Assembly (NCBI GenBank): GCA_036763105.1 | Contig: JBAIYS010000005.1 | Span: forward strand, 113,476-177,475 | Length of the DNA stretch: 64,000 nucleotides | Source: Peptococcaceae bacterium 1198_IL3148 | GTDB lineage: Bacteria > Bacillota > Desulfotomaculia > Desulfotomaculales > Desulfohalotomaculaceae | Direction of reading: 5' to 3' | Part shown: positions 1 through 8,304 of the stretch, piece after piece | Layout: each line of letters starts with the position of its first letter | How positions within the stretch are numbered: position 1 is the stretch's first letter | Notes under the pieces: model-generated | Database searches by the model: none | Told to the model about the DNA's origin: nothing | Seen by the model: only the letters and a program-made list of their open reading frames with translations | Made by a program: the position numbers and the translations under genes

Positions 1-69
1 TTGTAACACCCATGGAAAGCAAGCCATATAATGTAAAAGCATTAGAATTTTATGAAGGAGGTTTTTTTT

Positions 70-969
70 GTGGAGCGTGATCATGACGACAAAAAAAGGA
101 AATGTGAATTCGATGAATTGAGCGAACAGCTTCATAAACAAATAGAACTACTAAAAAAATTGGTCAATTATTTAAACGCAATACTGGATGACAAACTGGA
201 CTGTGGATTACCTAAAATAAATAAAAGCCTTCGCGAGCTCGATCACAAAATGAACTATGTGCTTAGCAAAAAATCACAATTCGGGCTATACGAAATCAAA
301 AAAGGCATTCACGAACTGGAAAAGCTAATTAAATCAGAATTCGGCAAAATAGACAGAATAAAATTTTTACTAACGGACAAAGACTTTGGCCTGAAAGAAA
401 TTAAAAAAGAAATCAAAGATATTGAAGATGCCATTAACGACCCGAAATTTGGCCTGAAAGAAATCAAAAAAGAAATTAAAGACATTGAAGAGGACATTAA
501 AAAAGTACGCTTCCCTAAACTAGGTATATCTGAGATCCTTTTAAACCCCACCTTTGGCCTGCCGGAAATTAAAAGAGAAGTGGCCGGTATTGAGGACATT
601 GTGCTTAGCCCCACTGTTGGTTTAAGTGAAATCAAAAAGGAAATTAAAGAGATCGAAGATATCGTTAAGCACCGTAAGTTTGGCTTAGAAGAAATCAAAA
701 AAGAGGTACAGGATATTCAAGACAAGGTTAACGATAAAAAGTTTGGACTAAAAGAAATCAAGTGTGAAGTTTTTGACATTGAATGTAAGTTAGATAACCC
801 CGAGTTTGGATTGAAGGAGATTAAAAAAGAAATTAAAGAAATCGAACGTAAGCTGGATTGGATCATTGACGATATGAAAAAACATCATAAGGACTTCAAA
901 GACTTTAAGGATCACAAAGAACATAAGGACCATAAAAAGAAGGACAAAGATCATCACTGCGGTTGTTAA
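70..969 (+). CDS. Coiled-coil repeat protein with His/Lys-rich tail
   Basis: Function not recognised. A GTG start at 70 is preferred because AAGGAGG (55-61) lies 8 bases upstream; the in-frame ATG at 52 overlaps this ribosome site. The 299-aa product has an N-terminal region (about residues 1-90) shared with the next gene, then about eight degenerate 21-22-residue repeats of the type FGLxEIKKEIxxIE, strongly charged and heptad-like, so an extended coiled coil is likely. The C-terminus is a K/H/D-rich stretch ending in HHCGC, which could bind metal or form disulfides. There is no signal peptide or membrane segment. It lies 37 bases before a longer paralog, and two glycosyltransferases follow, suggesting a structural or surface (perhaps spore-related) assembly; that role is inference. 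Confidence 0.8.
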   Translation: MERDHDDKKRKCEFDELSEQLHKQIELLKKLVNYLNAILDDKLDCGLPKINKSLRELDHKMNYVLSKKSQFGLYEIKKGIHELEKLIKSEFGKIDRIKFLLTDKDFGLKEIKKEIKDIEDAINDPKFGLKEIKKEIKDIEEDIKKVRFPKLGISEILLNPTFGLPEIKREVAGIEDIVLSPTVGLSEIKKEIKEIEDIVKHRKFGLEEIKKEVQDIQDKVNDKKFGLKEIKCEVFDIECKLDNPEFGLKEIKKEIKEIERKLDWIIDDMKKHHKDFKDFKDHKEHKDHKKKDKDHHCGC

Positions 970-1006
970 CAAAGCGCCCACATGATGAAACAGGAGGAGA
1001 TCTTTT

Positions 1007-2686
1007 ATGAGATACGATGGTGGGCCGCCCTGGGCAGATGAGTATCGAGACTGTTATCACGACCTACAAATTCTTAAAAAAATAGCTGTTTTACTGGATA
1101 AAATCCTTGATGAAAAGTATTGTCACGGCCTTCCCAACATAGCCAGAGATGTTAAAAAGCTAGAACTTAAATTCAATTATCTGCTTGATAAAAAATCTAA
1201 ATATGGCCTCTACCAAATTAAACATGAGCTGAAGCGGGAAATTATTCAGTGTGCCAAAAACATGAAAAACTTTGTAGATAAAATTGAAAATATTGAAGAT
1301 GTTGTCAAACATTCAGCCATGGTAGTTAATGAAATTAAAAAAGATGTGCGCAGAATTGAGGATGTGGTCACTGACCCGAAATTTGGTGATACCGTAAAAA
1401 ATTCAGCACTGATACTAAATGACATTAAAAAAGATGTAAAGAAAGTTGAGAAGATAGTTGCTGACCCCAAATTTGAGGATATGGTCAAACACGCATCGAT
1501 GGTATTAGGGGACATTAAAAAAGAAATTAAAAAAGTGGAAGAGCTGGAGGATACTTCAAAAAACGCTGCGCTATTATTAACTGACATTAAAAAAGATGTA
1601 AAGAAAGTAGAAAAGATAGTTGCTGACCCCAAATTTGAAGATATTGTCAAACACGCATCCATGGTATTAGGGGACATTAAAAAAGAAATTAAAAAGGTAG
1701 AAGAACTGGAAGATACCTCAAAAAACTCAGTGCTGTTATTAAACGACATTAAAAAAGATGTGCAGAGAATTGAAGAAATTGTAGCGGACCCTAAATTTGA
1801 AGATATTGTCAAGCACTCATCCATGGTATTGGGCGAAATTAAAAAAGAAATTAAAAAAGTAGAAGAACTGGAAGATACCTCAAAAAACTCAGTGCTGTTA
1901 TTAAACGACATTAAAAAAGATGTGCAGAGAATTGAAGAAATTGTAGCAGACCCTAAATTTGAAGATATTGTCAAGCACTCATCCATGGTATTGGGCGAAA
2001 TTAAAAAAGAAATTAAAAAAGTGGAAGAACTGGAAGATACCTCAAAAAACTCGGCTCTGTTATTAAATGAGCTTAAGAAAGATATAGAAAGAATTGAAGA
2101 GATAATTGCTAACTCTAAATTTGAGGATATGGTCAAACATTCTTCTATGGTGTTGGGGGACATAAACAAAGAAATTGGCAAAGTTGAGGACATCATTACC
2201 AATCCTGAATATGGTCTCAAGGGGATTAGGGAGCAACTGGATAACCATGCAGTGCGCGATAATATATTAACCACTGGACCATTATTTGTGGACTTCAACG
2301 GTCTGTCGGTGACCACAGTGCATTTAAAAGCGCTTAACTATAGTAATCGCCCCCAGAGTGTAACATTTATTATTCACAAGTTAGACGATAACTGTCCGTT
2401 CACCGGCGGTGACAGAGAAGTAATGCTAGCTGATATTCCACCCTCTTGCGCCCGATTTGCCGAAATACCTTTAGAAGAATCTGTACAGAATCTGGAAATT
2501 AAAGCAGTGTTGAGCGACGCCACCAACCTATTTGTCTACGCCGCCATACTTGATGCTTCCAACCCAGCGGGCAGTTTTGTGCAAAAGGATATTTTGCACT
2601 CAGAGTGGTCCCCGATCAGAGTGAAACCCCACTGCCATGATAATTTAGACATTCAATCGGCACCTTTGGAATTAAATTCCATATAA
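1007..2686 (+). CDS. Long coiled-coil repeat protein with C-terminal beta-type domain
   Basis: Function not recognised. ATG at 1007 follows AGGAGGAG. The 559-aa product shares its N-terminal motif with the upstream protein (ILDxK...GLPxI...NYxLxKKSxxGLYxIK). Residues about 150-400 are four nearly identical 54-residue units (start VADPKFED, end RIEEI or KVEKI) plus a partial fifth, rich in K/E/D and heptad-like. The last about 140 residues change character to a beta-rich, low-charge domain, as in a cap or binding module. No signal peptide or anchor is visible. It probably forms a fibre-like homo-oligomer together with its neighbour. The long antisense reading frame over the repeats is a composition artefact. 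Confidence 0.8.
   Translation: MRYDGGPPWADEYRDCYHDLQILKKIAVLLDKILDEKYCHGLPNIARDVKKLELKFNYLLDKKSKYGLYQIKHELKREIIQCAKNMKNFVDKIENIEDVVKHSAMVVNEIKKDVRRIEDVVTDPKFGDTVKNSALILNDIKKDVKKVEKIVADPKFEDMVKHASMVLGDIKKEIKKVEELEDTSKNAALLLTDIKKDVKKVEKIVADPKFEDIVKHASMVLGDIKKEIKKVEELEDTSKNSVLLLNDIKKDVQRIEEIVADPKFEDIVKHSSMVLGEIKKEIKKVEELEDTSKNSVLLLNDIKKDVQRIEEIVADPKFEDIVKHSSMVLGEIKKEIKKVEELEDTSKNSALLLNELKKDIERIEEIIANSKFEDMVKHSSMVLGDINKEIGKVEDIITNPEYGLKGIREQLDNHAVRDNILTTGPLFVDFNGLSVTTVHLKALNYSNRPQSVTFIIHKLDDNCPFTGGDREVMLADIPPSCARFAEIPLEESVQNLEIKAVLSDATNLFVYAAILDASNPAGSFVQKDILHSEWSPIRVKPHCHDNLDIQSAPLELNSI
1457..2104 (+). repeat. Four tandem 162-bp coding repeats
   Basis: Units start at 1457, 1619, 1781 and 1943, exactly 162 bases (54 codons) apart; a diverged fifth begins at 2105. 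Units three and four are almost identical at the DNA level, pointing to recent duplication or gene conversion. The array stays in frame, so copy number can change without breaking the protein. Confidence 0.9.
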
Positions 2687-2719
2687 TATCTAGAAATATA
2701 AAATTCAGGGGGTTGAAAC

Positions 2720-2983
2720 ATGCTAAACTTGACCAGAAGATTGGTGGACCAATTAGACCTAAGCGACTATCAAGACCAGCTAGTATCGGTTATCTACAGT
2801 TGTGGTGATGCGGTAATTAAAGCCACCGGAGTACTAAACCTTACCGGTGTGGATTTTATTGAGCTGGTGGAACGCAACCCAGAATCACTCGTCAGGGTAC
2901 AAATTTTACTGCCTGACGTCGAAGAACAAAGACACCATCGGGTATTAATACCGCTGAGAGCAATTTGTAGTATAGCAGCATAA
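2720..2983 (+). CDS. Small conserved-looking protein, unknown function
   Basis: This 87-aa protein starts at ATG 2720 after a GGGGG ribosome site. It is predicted alpha/beta, beginning with a helix (LTRRLVDQLDL) followed by beta strands, with no signal peptide, membrane segment or metal motif. It has a single Cys near residue 23 and one near the end. It is 33 bases after the repeat protein gene and directly before a terminator, so it is probably the last gene of the repeat-protein transcript. I do not recognise the family. Confidence 0.7.
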   Translation: MLNLTRRLVDQLDLSDYQDQLVSVIYSCGDAVIKATGVLNLTGVDFIELVERNPESLVRVQILLPDVEEQRHHRVLIPLRAICSIAA

Positions 2984-2991
2984 TATGCAGT

Positions 2992-3020
2992 AAAAGCCGG
3001 CACCCCAGTGGCCGGCTTTT
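2992..3020 (+). terminator. Rho-independent terminator
   Basis: A perfect stem pairs 2992-3001 with 3011-3020 (AAAAGCCGGC / GCCGGCTTTT) around a 9-base loop, 8 bases past the stop of the 87-aa gene. It ends the transcript carrying the two repeat proteins. Confidence 0.85.
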
Positions 3021-3100
3021 GATATTATTAATTTCCTACATATTCACTAAGCTGCTGGCAATTACATATAGTGTGATATGAAACTGTATGGGGGGATAAT

Positions 3101-4183
3101 GTGATTTCATTGTGCATGATTGTCAAAAATGAAGCCCACTGCTTGGTTCGGTGTTTGCAAAGTGCCCAGGGCTGTGTGGACGAAATTATTGTTGTGGACA
3201 CCGGGTCCAGTGACGATACCGTAAAAATTGCCAAACAATTTGGCGCTAAGGTTTTTTATTATCAGTGGCAGGATGACTTTGGGGCAGCCCGCAATTTCAG
3301 CCTTGACCAAGCCAGCGGCCACTGGATTATTTACCTAGATGCCGATGAAGAGCTGGCATATGGCTGTTGCCAGCATTTGAAAGCGCTGACTGAAGTGGAT
3401 GACGCCGACGGTTATTATTTTACCATCAATAATTTTACCGACCAAGGTGAACCCATAAAACACATTAGCGTCAGGATGTTTAGAAACAAACCTCAGTATA
3501 GATTTAAAGGCAAATTGCATGAACAGATAACCGACGGAATGGTGCTCTACAACTCGGGCCTCACCATCAATCACTATGGCTACTTGGCCAGCACATGGGT
3601 AACCAAAAACAAAGCCCAGCGCAATTATCGCATTAATATACAAATGGTGGCTGCAGAGCCAGAAAATGCTTTTTACTTATATAACCTGGGTAACGCCTGT
3701 TGTAACTTAAACGACCTCACTGGGGCAGTAGATAACTACCGCCAGGCTTTACAACATCTAAATCTGAGCGACAATTATGCCCCCAGTGTCTTTATCGCCT
3801 ATATATCCTGTCTGCTAAAACTAGGGCGAATAGAAGAAACACTCACATATATTGATCTTTGCCAAACACATTTCCCCCATTATGTAGATATTTATTTCTT
3901 AGCCGGAGAAGTATACCAGGCTCTGGGCATGATGACCGAAAGTGTTAATTGCTATGAGAAATGCTTGGCGTTGGGGGAAAACCCCGGTGGGAGGTATACT
4001 TCCCAAACCGGGGTGGGCAGTTTTCTACCCTGTTTCCGACTGGCAGAGATTTATCAATCCCAGGGAGAACTAAACAAAGCCATCGGTTGGCAATTGTGTG
4101 GCCTCAGAATAAAACCCGATCAGGCGCAATTATCGGTGTTGAAACAAATGCTCAGGGAAGTGGATAAACACCCCAGTACATGA
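3101..4183 (+). CDS. Family 2 glycosyltransferase with C-terminal TPR repeats
   Basis: Predicted cytoplasmic sugar transferase using a nucleotide-sugar donor; acceptor unknown. The GTG start at 3101 follows a GGGGG site. Residues 1-100 are a GT-A fold: LCMIVKNE near the start, VDTGSSDDT around 35-43 and the metal-binding YLDADEEL around 80. Residues about 190-350 form tetratricopeptide-like helices (YNLGNACCNLNDL and similar). This GT2-TPR architecture is known from peptide and surface-protein glycosyltransferases of Firmicutes (SunS-like). It is 12 bases upstream of a paralog. The repeat proteins just upstream are plausible acceptors, but that is inference. Confidence 0.88.
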   Translation: MISLCMIVKNEAHCLVRCLQSAQGCVDEIIVVDTGSSDDTVKIAKQFGAKVFYYQWQDDFGAARNFSLDQASGHWIIYLDADEELAYGCCQHLKALTEVDDADGYYFTINNFTDQGEPIKHISVRMFRNKPQYRFKGKLHEQITDGMVLYNSGLTINHYGYLASTWVTKNKAQRNYRINIQMVAAEPENAFYLYNLGNACCNLNDLTGAVDNYRQALQHLNLSDNYAPSVFIAYISCLLKLGRIEETLTYIDLCQTHFPHYVDIYFLAGEVYQALGMMTESVNCYEKCLALGENPGGRYTSQTGVGSFLPCFRLAEIYQSQGELNKAIGWQLCGLRIKPDQAQLSVLKQMLREVDKHPST

Positions 4184-4195
4184 AGGGAGATTGAA

Positions 4196-5320
4196 ATGGC
4201 AAACTCCATTAGTCTTTGTATGATTGCCAAAGACGAAGCTCATATCATCGGCCGATGCCTTAACAGTGTTCAACCCTATGTTGATCAAATTGTAGTAGTG
4301 GATACCGGTTCCACAGATAACACTATTCAAATAGCTAAACAGTTGGGGGCAGAAACATATCAATTTGCCTGGCAGCATGACTTTAGTCAAGCCAGAAATT
4401 ATTCATTACAATTTGCCAGCGGAGATTGGATTTTGTTTTTGGACTGCGACGAAGAACTGGATGCTGACAGCGGCGCTGAATTAAGAAGGGTAATTTACGA
4501 TGACAATTACGATGGTTATTGGTTAAACTTTGTTAATATCTATAATAACCGACCCAGCAATAACTTTTTATCCTTTCGGTTGTTTCGAAACAACCCTAAG
4601 TTCCGTTTTGAATGTCCCATCCATGAACAAATACTACCCTCGGTGATTAAACAGGCCACCGCCGAAAGAATTGGCCGGGCCAATGTTACAGTGTACCATT
4701 ACGGCTATGAGAATAGTGAAGTGGAGGCTAAAAATAAATCCCAGAGAAATATTACGCTGTTGCAAAGGGCCCGTCAAGAGTATGGGGATGCAGGATTTAT
4801 TAACTTTTATCTTGGTGTTGAATATCAGCGGATCGGTGACCACCAAAGGGCTTTAGAACATTACAGATTATCGCTTAACAAAAGCGGCACCGATGATCCT
4901 TACACTGCGGCAATGATTAGAAATATTGTACATTGTTACATGCACCTCAATCGCCAGCAGGATGGATTACAATTAATTGATGACTACTTAAAGGTTTATC
5001 CAGATTATACCGACCTGATCTATTTAAGGGGCGTTCTTTACTTCCAACTGGCTGATTATCAAAATGCCCTGACAACGCTGAATCAGTGTATTGCCATCGG
5101 CCCACCCCCCAAGCATTACTTGTCATTGGAGGGCATTGCCGATACCAAACCAAAAGATTTAATCCATCGGATTGTTAAATTGCTAATCGGGCAAGGAAAA
5201 CATTTAATTGCCCAAGGATGCCATTCCCAAGGGTATGCCATGTTAGACAGCGCCTTGGAACAACTTGAAAAAACACCCAACAATGACCTATTTGTTGAGT
5301 TAATCACTGCCCTAGATTAA
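4196..5320 (+). CDS. Family 2 glycosyltransferase with C-terminal TPR repeats (paralog)
   Basis: The 374-aa paralog of the preceding gene has the same order: GT-A domain with LCMIAKDEA near residue 7, VDTGSTDNT around 37-45 and FLDCDEEL around 81 (DCD replacing the usual DxD), then TPR-like helices from about residue 190. ATG at 4196 follows AAGGGAGA and the gene is co-transcribed with its neighbour. The two may modify one acceptor at different steps, or different acceptors; substrate cannot be read from the sequence. It is followed immediately by a strong terminator. Confidence 0.88.
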   Translation: MANSISLCMIAKDEAHIIGRCLNSVQPYVDQIVVVDTGSTDNTIQIAKQLGAETYQFAWQHDFSQARNYSLQFASGDWILFLDCDEELDADSGAELRRVIYDDNYDGYWLNFVNIYNNRPSNNFLSFRLFRNNPKFRFECPIHEQILPSVIKQATAERIGRANVTVYHYGYENSEVEAKNKSQRNITLLQRARQEYGDAGFINFYLGVEYQRIGDHQRALEHYRLSLNKSGTDDPYTAAMIRNIVHCYMHLNRQQDGLQLIDDYLKVYPDYTDLIYLRGVLYFQLADYQNALTTLNQCIAIGPPPKHYLSLEGIADTKPKDLIHRIVKLLIGQGKHLIAQGCHSQGYAMLDSALEQLEKTPNNDLFVELITALD

Positions 5321-5350
5321 AACAGCCTTGCGTCGTAACGCAAGGCTGTT
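5321..5350. terminator. Bidirectional terminator between convergent genes
   Basis: A perfect 12-bp stem pairs 5321-5332 with 5339-5350 around a 6-base loop. It starts directly after the TAA of the upstream glycosyltransferase and lies 16 bases from the end of the convergent minus-strand gene, so it can serve both directions. Confidence 0.85.
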
Positions 5351-5365
5351 CTGTTTAATGTTGAT

Positions 5366-6628
5366 TTAAAGGGCCATTCTTTTATCATCATCTGGGTGTG
5401 GGGGTGGTGGCATCATGCCCCAAAATGGCCTTACCGGTGGGTACCGGTGCTGCTGTGGCATACTGCGATATAGATTATCTTGCTGCAGTGGCTCCACTGG
5501 TTCCGGTGCAACTAATGTTGGTGCAACCGGTTCTGGTTTAGGCTCTGGAGCTGCGGCCGGCTTAATTTGCACCACCGGTTCGGTAATCGGAGTATAACTG
5601 GAATTATAGTTGTAACCAGAATTATAATCAGAGTTATCCTTTGACTTTTTACTACGACTTCTAACCAACGTCACCACACCGGCAGTAGCCAAACCAAAAA
5701 CTAACACACCACCGCCAGCTAACAAAGCTGTGGCCAGCGTACTGAGGGACTTTTTCTCTACCCCTTGGGTTTTAGCCAGTACTTCATTATTGTGGTCAAT
5801 TGAATTTAAAATTGTTTCTGCCCTTTCCAGCAACAAATCATCATCTAACACCAAATCCCAGTCTCGATCTTCGAACAAATCTGAAACATACTGATCTGCC
5901 ATTACTTGTTCTTTTTTTTGAAACAACATTCTATCTAAGTGATCTGTTGTCTGTGCTATCTCTTTAAATTCAGCATCAATCAATTGTCTGTTGTCAATTG
6001 GTTTTGGTTCTACTTTTTTTCTATCCCCTTGATTTCTATACTCATGCCTATGTTCATGTTCTCTGTCTGATTGCCTAAAGGATTCTTGATTAGCATTTTT
6101 GGCCTTCACAGCATGATCGTCATCTTTGATTAACATATCCAGTAATTTTGATATGCCTTCCAGTGTTTCCCTGGCTTCAGCCATTTCTTTGCTGCGCTGT
6201 TCAGCCTTGGCTTTGGCCTGTTGTTGTAGTTCCTCTAAATCGTCATGTTCCTCTTGATAGTCATCTCGATTATCCTGATCTTCTTCACGCTCTTGATCCT
6301 CTAAATCTTCCAGACCTTCCAAATCATCCAGGTCTAGCTGATCCTCTGAGTCGTCAAAATCTAAGTTCACTAGATCCTCTGCAAATTGTTCCAAATCATC
6401 ATCAAAATCTTCATCACCGATATCTTCTTCCAGTTCATAATCATCTAAGTCTTCTATTTCAACTGTCAAATCATTTTCTAGCTCCACTAGATCGTCAAAT
6501 TCAAGTTCGCTACCGTCAGGATATGTGACAAACTCTGATTGGGTTTGCTCAAAGTTCTCTAATTCTAGGTCGTCTAGTTCCGCTGTGTCCTCTAATTGTT
6601 GATGGGAAAACCTGTTGTTTTCCGTCAC
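5366..6628 (-). CDS. Acidic single-pass membrane protein with Pro-rich tail
   Basis: Function not recognised. GTG at 6628 is preferred because GGAGG (6637-6641) lies 8 bases upstream; in-frame ATG 6634 and TTG 6643 touch that site. The product is about 420 aa. Residues about 10-130 are extremely Asp/Glu/Leu-rich, about 130-290 are charged and helical, one hydrophobic segment (about 300-325, LATALLAGGGVLVFGLATAG) is followed by a basic stop-transfer (RSRSKKSK), and the tail is Tyr/Ser/Pro-rich. With no cleavable signal the N-terminus is probably cytoplasmic and the short tail outside. It is monocistronic, convergent to the glycosyltransferases. Confidence 0.7.
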   Translation of the reverse strand: MTENNRFSHQQLEDTAELDDLELENFEQTQSEFVTYPDGSELEFDDLVELENDLTVEIEDLDDYELEEDIGDEDFDDDLEQFAEDLVNLDFDDSEDQLDLDDLEGLEDLEDQEREEDQDNRDDYQEEHDDLEELQQQAKAKAEQRSKEMAEARETLEGISKLLDMLIKDDDHAVKAKNANQESFRQSDREHEHRHEYRNQGDRKKVEPKPIDNRQLIDAEFKEIAQTTDHLDRMLFQKKEQVMADQYVSDLFEDRDWDLVLDDDLLLERAETILNSIDHNNEVLAKTQGVEKKSLSTLATALLAGGGVLVFGLATAGVVTLVRSRSKKSKDNSDYNSGYNYNSSYTPITEPVVQIKPAAAPEPKPEPVAPTLVAPEPVEPLQQDNLYRSMPQQHRYPPVRPFWGMMPPPPHPDDDKRMAL

Positions 6629-6762
6629 GGCCATCTCCTCCAAACTGTTTCTGTTTTCCCGCCCTTATTGGGAAAAACAAAATCTCTGTTCTTACAGATT
6701 ATTGCAGTAGAGACAAAAAAGTGACAGTTTAACAGTTTGGAAATAATGGTAATTAGCCTTTG

Positions 6763-7761
6763 CTACAGCATTTTAATGATGGCAGCTGCCATTTGACTGG
6801 TGGTGGCGTTACCGCCCAAATCGGCGGTGACATCAATCCCGGCTGTTAGCACCTTTTCCACCGCCAGAGCAATTTTATCTGCAGCTGCAGTTTCTCCCAA
6901 GTGTTGTAGCATTTGGATGCCCGACAATACTAAGGCCAGCGGATTGGCTTTATTTTGACCGGCGATATCCGGAGCACTGCCATGGACTGCTTCAAACACC
7001 GCATAGCGGTCACCAATATTGGCACCGGGAGCAACCCCCAGGCCACCCACCAGACCGGCACACAGATCAGACAAAATATCACCGTACAGGTTAGGCATCA
7101 CCAACACATCATAATGCTGGGGGTTTTGTACCAACTTCATACTCATGGCATCGACGATTACCTCTTGGTACTTTATCTCAGGGTATTCAGCGGCTACCTT
7201 GCGGGCCGCCTGTAGAAATAAACCATCTGATAATTTCATTATATTGGCTTTATGTACCGCCGTTACCTTTTGTCGATGGTTTTTAACGGCATAGTCAAAA
7301 GCAAATTGGACAATCCGTTCCGAAGCTTCCCGGGTAATGATTTTAATGCTCTCGGCGGCGTTATCGCCCACCATATGTTCGATGCCCACATATAAATCTT
7401 CGGTGTTTTCCCTCACCACCACCAAATCAACGTTATCGTAACGGCTGGTGATGCCCGGCAATGATTTAACCGGTCTCAGGTTAGCATACAGGTTTAGTTC
7501 TTTGCGCAATGTTACATTAACACTGCGAAAACCGCCCCCCACCGGAGTGGTCACCGGCCCTTTGAGAGCAACTTTATTTTTGCGAATGGAATCCAACACA
7601 TATTGGGGCAATGGGGTACCATGTAATTCAATTACTGCCGCCCCGGCCTCCACCACTTCCCAGTTGATATCAACTCCGGTGGCATCGATGATTTGCCGAA
7701 CCGCCGCAGTAATTTCCGGTCCGATCCCGTCACCGGGAATCAGCGTCACATTGTGTGTCAA
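6763..7761 (-). CDS. NAD-dependent isocitrate/homoisocitrate dehydrogenase
   Basis: Oxidative decarboxylation of isocitrate (or homoisocitrate) to the 2-oxoacid. TTG at 7761 gives the best spacing to GGAG (GTG 7770 abuts the site). The 332-aa product has the beta-decarboxylating dehydrogenase signatures: [10 protein letters not shown] at the start, [18 protein letters not shown] around 85-105 with the substrate Arg residues, [10 protein letters not shown] around 120, and [20 protein letters not shown] around 255. The short [12 protein letters not shown] form is typical of isocitrate or homoisocitrate rather than isopropylmalate dehydrogenases. It ends a four-gene operon with synthase and dehydratase subunits. 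In an anaerobe the likely product is 2-oxoglutarate. Confidence 0.82.
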   Translation of the reverse strand: MTHNVTLIPGDGIGPEITAAVRQIIDATGVDINWEVVEAGAAVIELHGTPLPQYVLDSIRKNKVALKGPVTTPVGGGFRSVNVTLRKELNLYANLRPVKSLPGITSRYDNVDLVVVRENTEDLYVGIEHMVGDNAAESIKIITREASERIVQFAFDYAVKNHRQKVTAVHKANIMKLSDGLFLQAARKVAAEYPEIKYQEVIVDAMSMKLVQNPQHYDVLVMPNLYGDILSDLCAGLVGGLGVAPGANIGDRYAVFEAVHGSAPDIAGQNKANPLALVLSGIQMLQHLGETAAADKIALAVEKVLTAGIDVTADLGGNATTSQMAAAIIKML

Positions 7762-7779
7762 AGTAATCACTCCAAAGTT

Positions 7780-8280
7780 TTACAGGTTAAAATCGCCGTA
7801 TTTTCTAAAATGAGCTGCCAAACCGCCGTCATTAAGAATTTTGATCATCACATCCGGCAGTGGTTTCGCTGCAATTTCAATTCCTTTAGTGAGGTTTTTA
7901 ACCACCCCGGCGGTCAAATCCACTTCCAATTGATCGCCTTGGTCGATTAAATCGGTATCACATTCCACCACCGGCAAACCGGTATTGATGGCGTTGCGAT
8001 AAAAAATGCGGGCAAAGGATTTAGCTAATACCGCTGCGATGTCAGCATTGATAATGGCCAGCGGCGCCTGTTCTCGAGAAGAACCACAGCCAAAATTGTT
8101 GCCAGCCACGATAAAGTCACCGGCAGTTACTTTGCAGTAAAAATCCGGATCTAAGTCTTCCATCACGTGTTTGGCCAATTCCTTCATATCCAGGGTTTTA
8201 AATTTATATTTACCAGAAATAATGTAATCGGTATTGATGTCGTCTTGGTTAAATTTATGCACGTTGCCTGTTAATTTCAT
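7780..8280 (-). CDS. Aconitase-family small (swivel) subunit, LeuD/HacB type
   Basis: This 166-aa swivel subunit pairs with the next large subunit to isomerise a tertiary to a secondary hydroxy-acid. DDINTDYIISG and NNFGCGSSREQAP are the hallmarks. The specificity loop after the first motif reads GKYKFKT, unlike the loops I associate with strict isopropylmalate isomerases; a basic loop residue is characteristic of homoaconitase-type enzymes in archaea. ATG 8280 follows AGGTGA. It sits between large subunit and dehydrogenase in the operon. Substrate (citrate, homocitrate or isopropylmalate) is inferred from neighbours, not proven. Confidence 0.8.
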   Translation of the reverse strand: MKLTGNVHKFNQDDINTDYIISGKYKFKTLDMKELAKHVMEDLDPDFYCKVTAGDFIVAGNNFGCGSSREQAPLAIINADIAAVLAKSFARIFYRNAINTGLPVVECDTDLIDQGDQLEVDLTAGVVKNLTKGIEIAAKPLPDVMIKILNDGGLAAHFRKYGDFNL

Positions 8281-8304
8281 GTTTTCACCTGCTTTTAATT
8301 CAAT

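Noticed and set aside
1457..2104. Regular direct repeats resembling a CRISPR array
   Set aside because: Units are 162 bases, in frame and without variable spacers; there are no cas genes. They encode protein repeats.
1246..2316. Open reading frame of 356 codons on the minus strand over the repeat protein
   Set aside because: It is the antisense of a repetitive coding array (Ser/Phe/Leu-rich translation with the same 54-residue period) and has no ribosome site or family resemblance.
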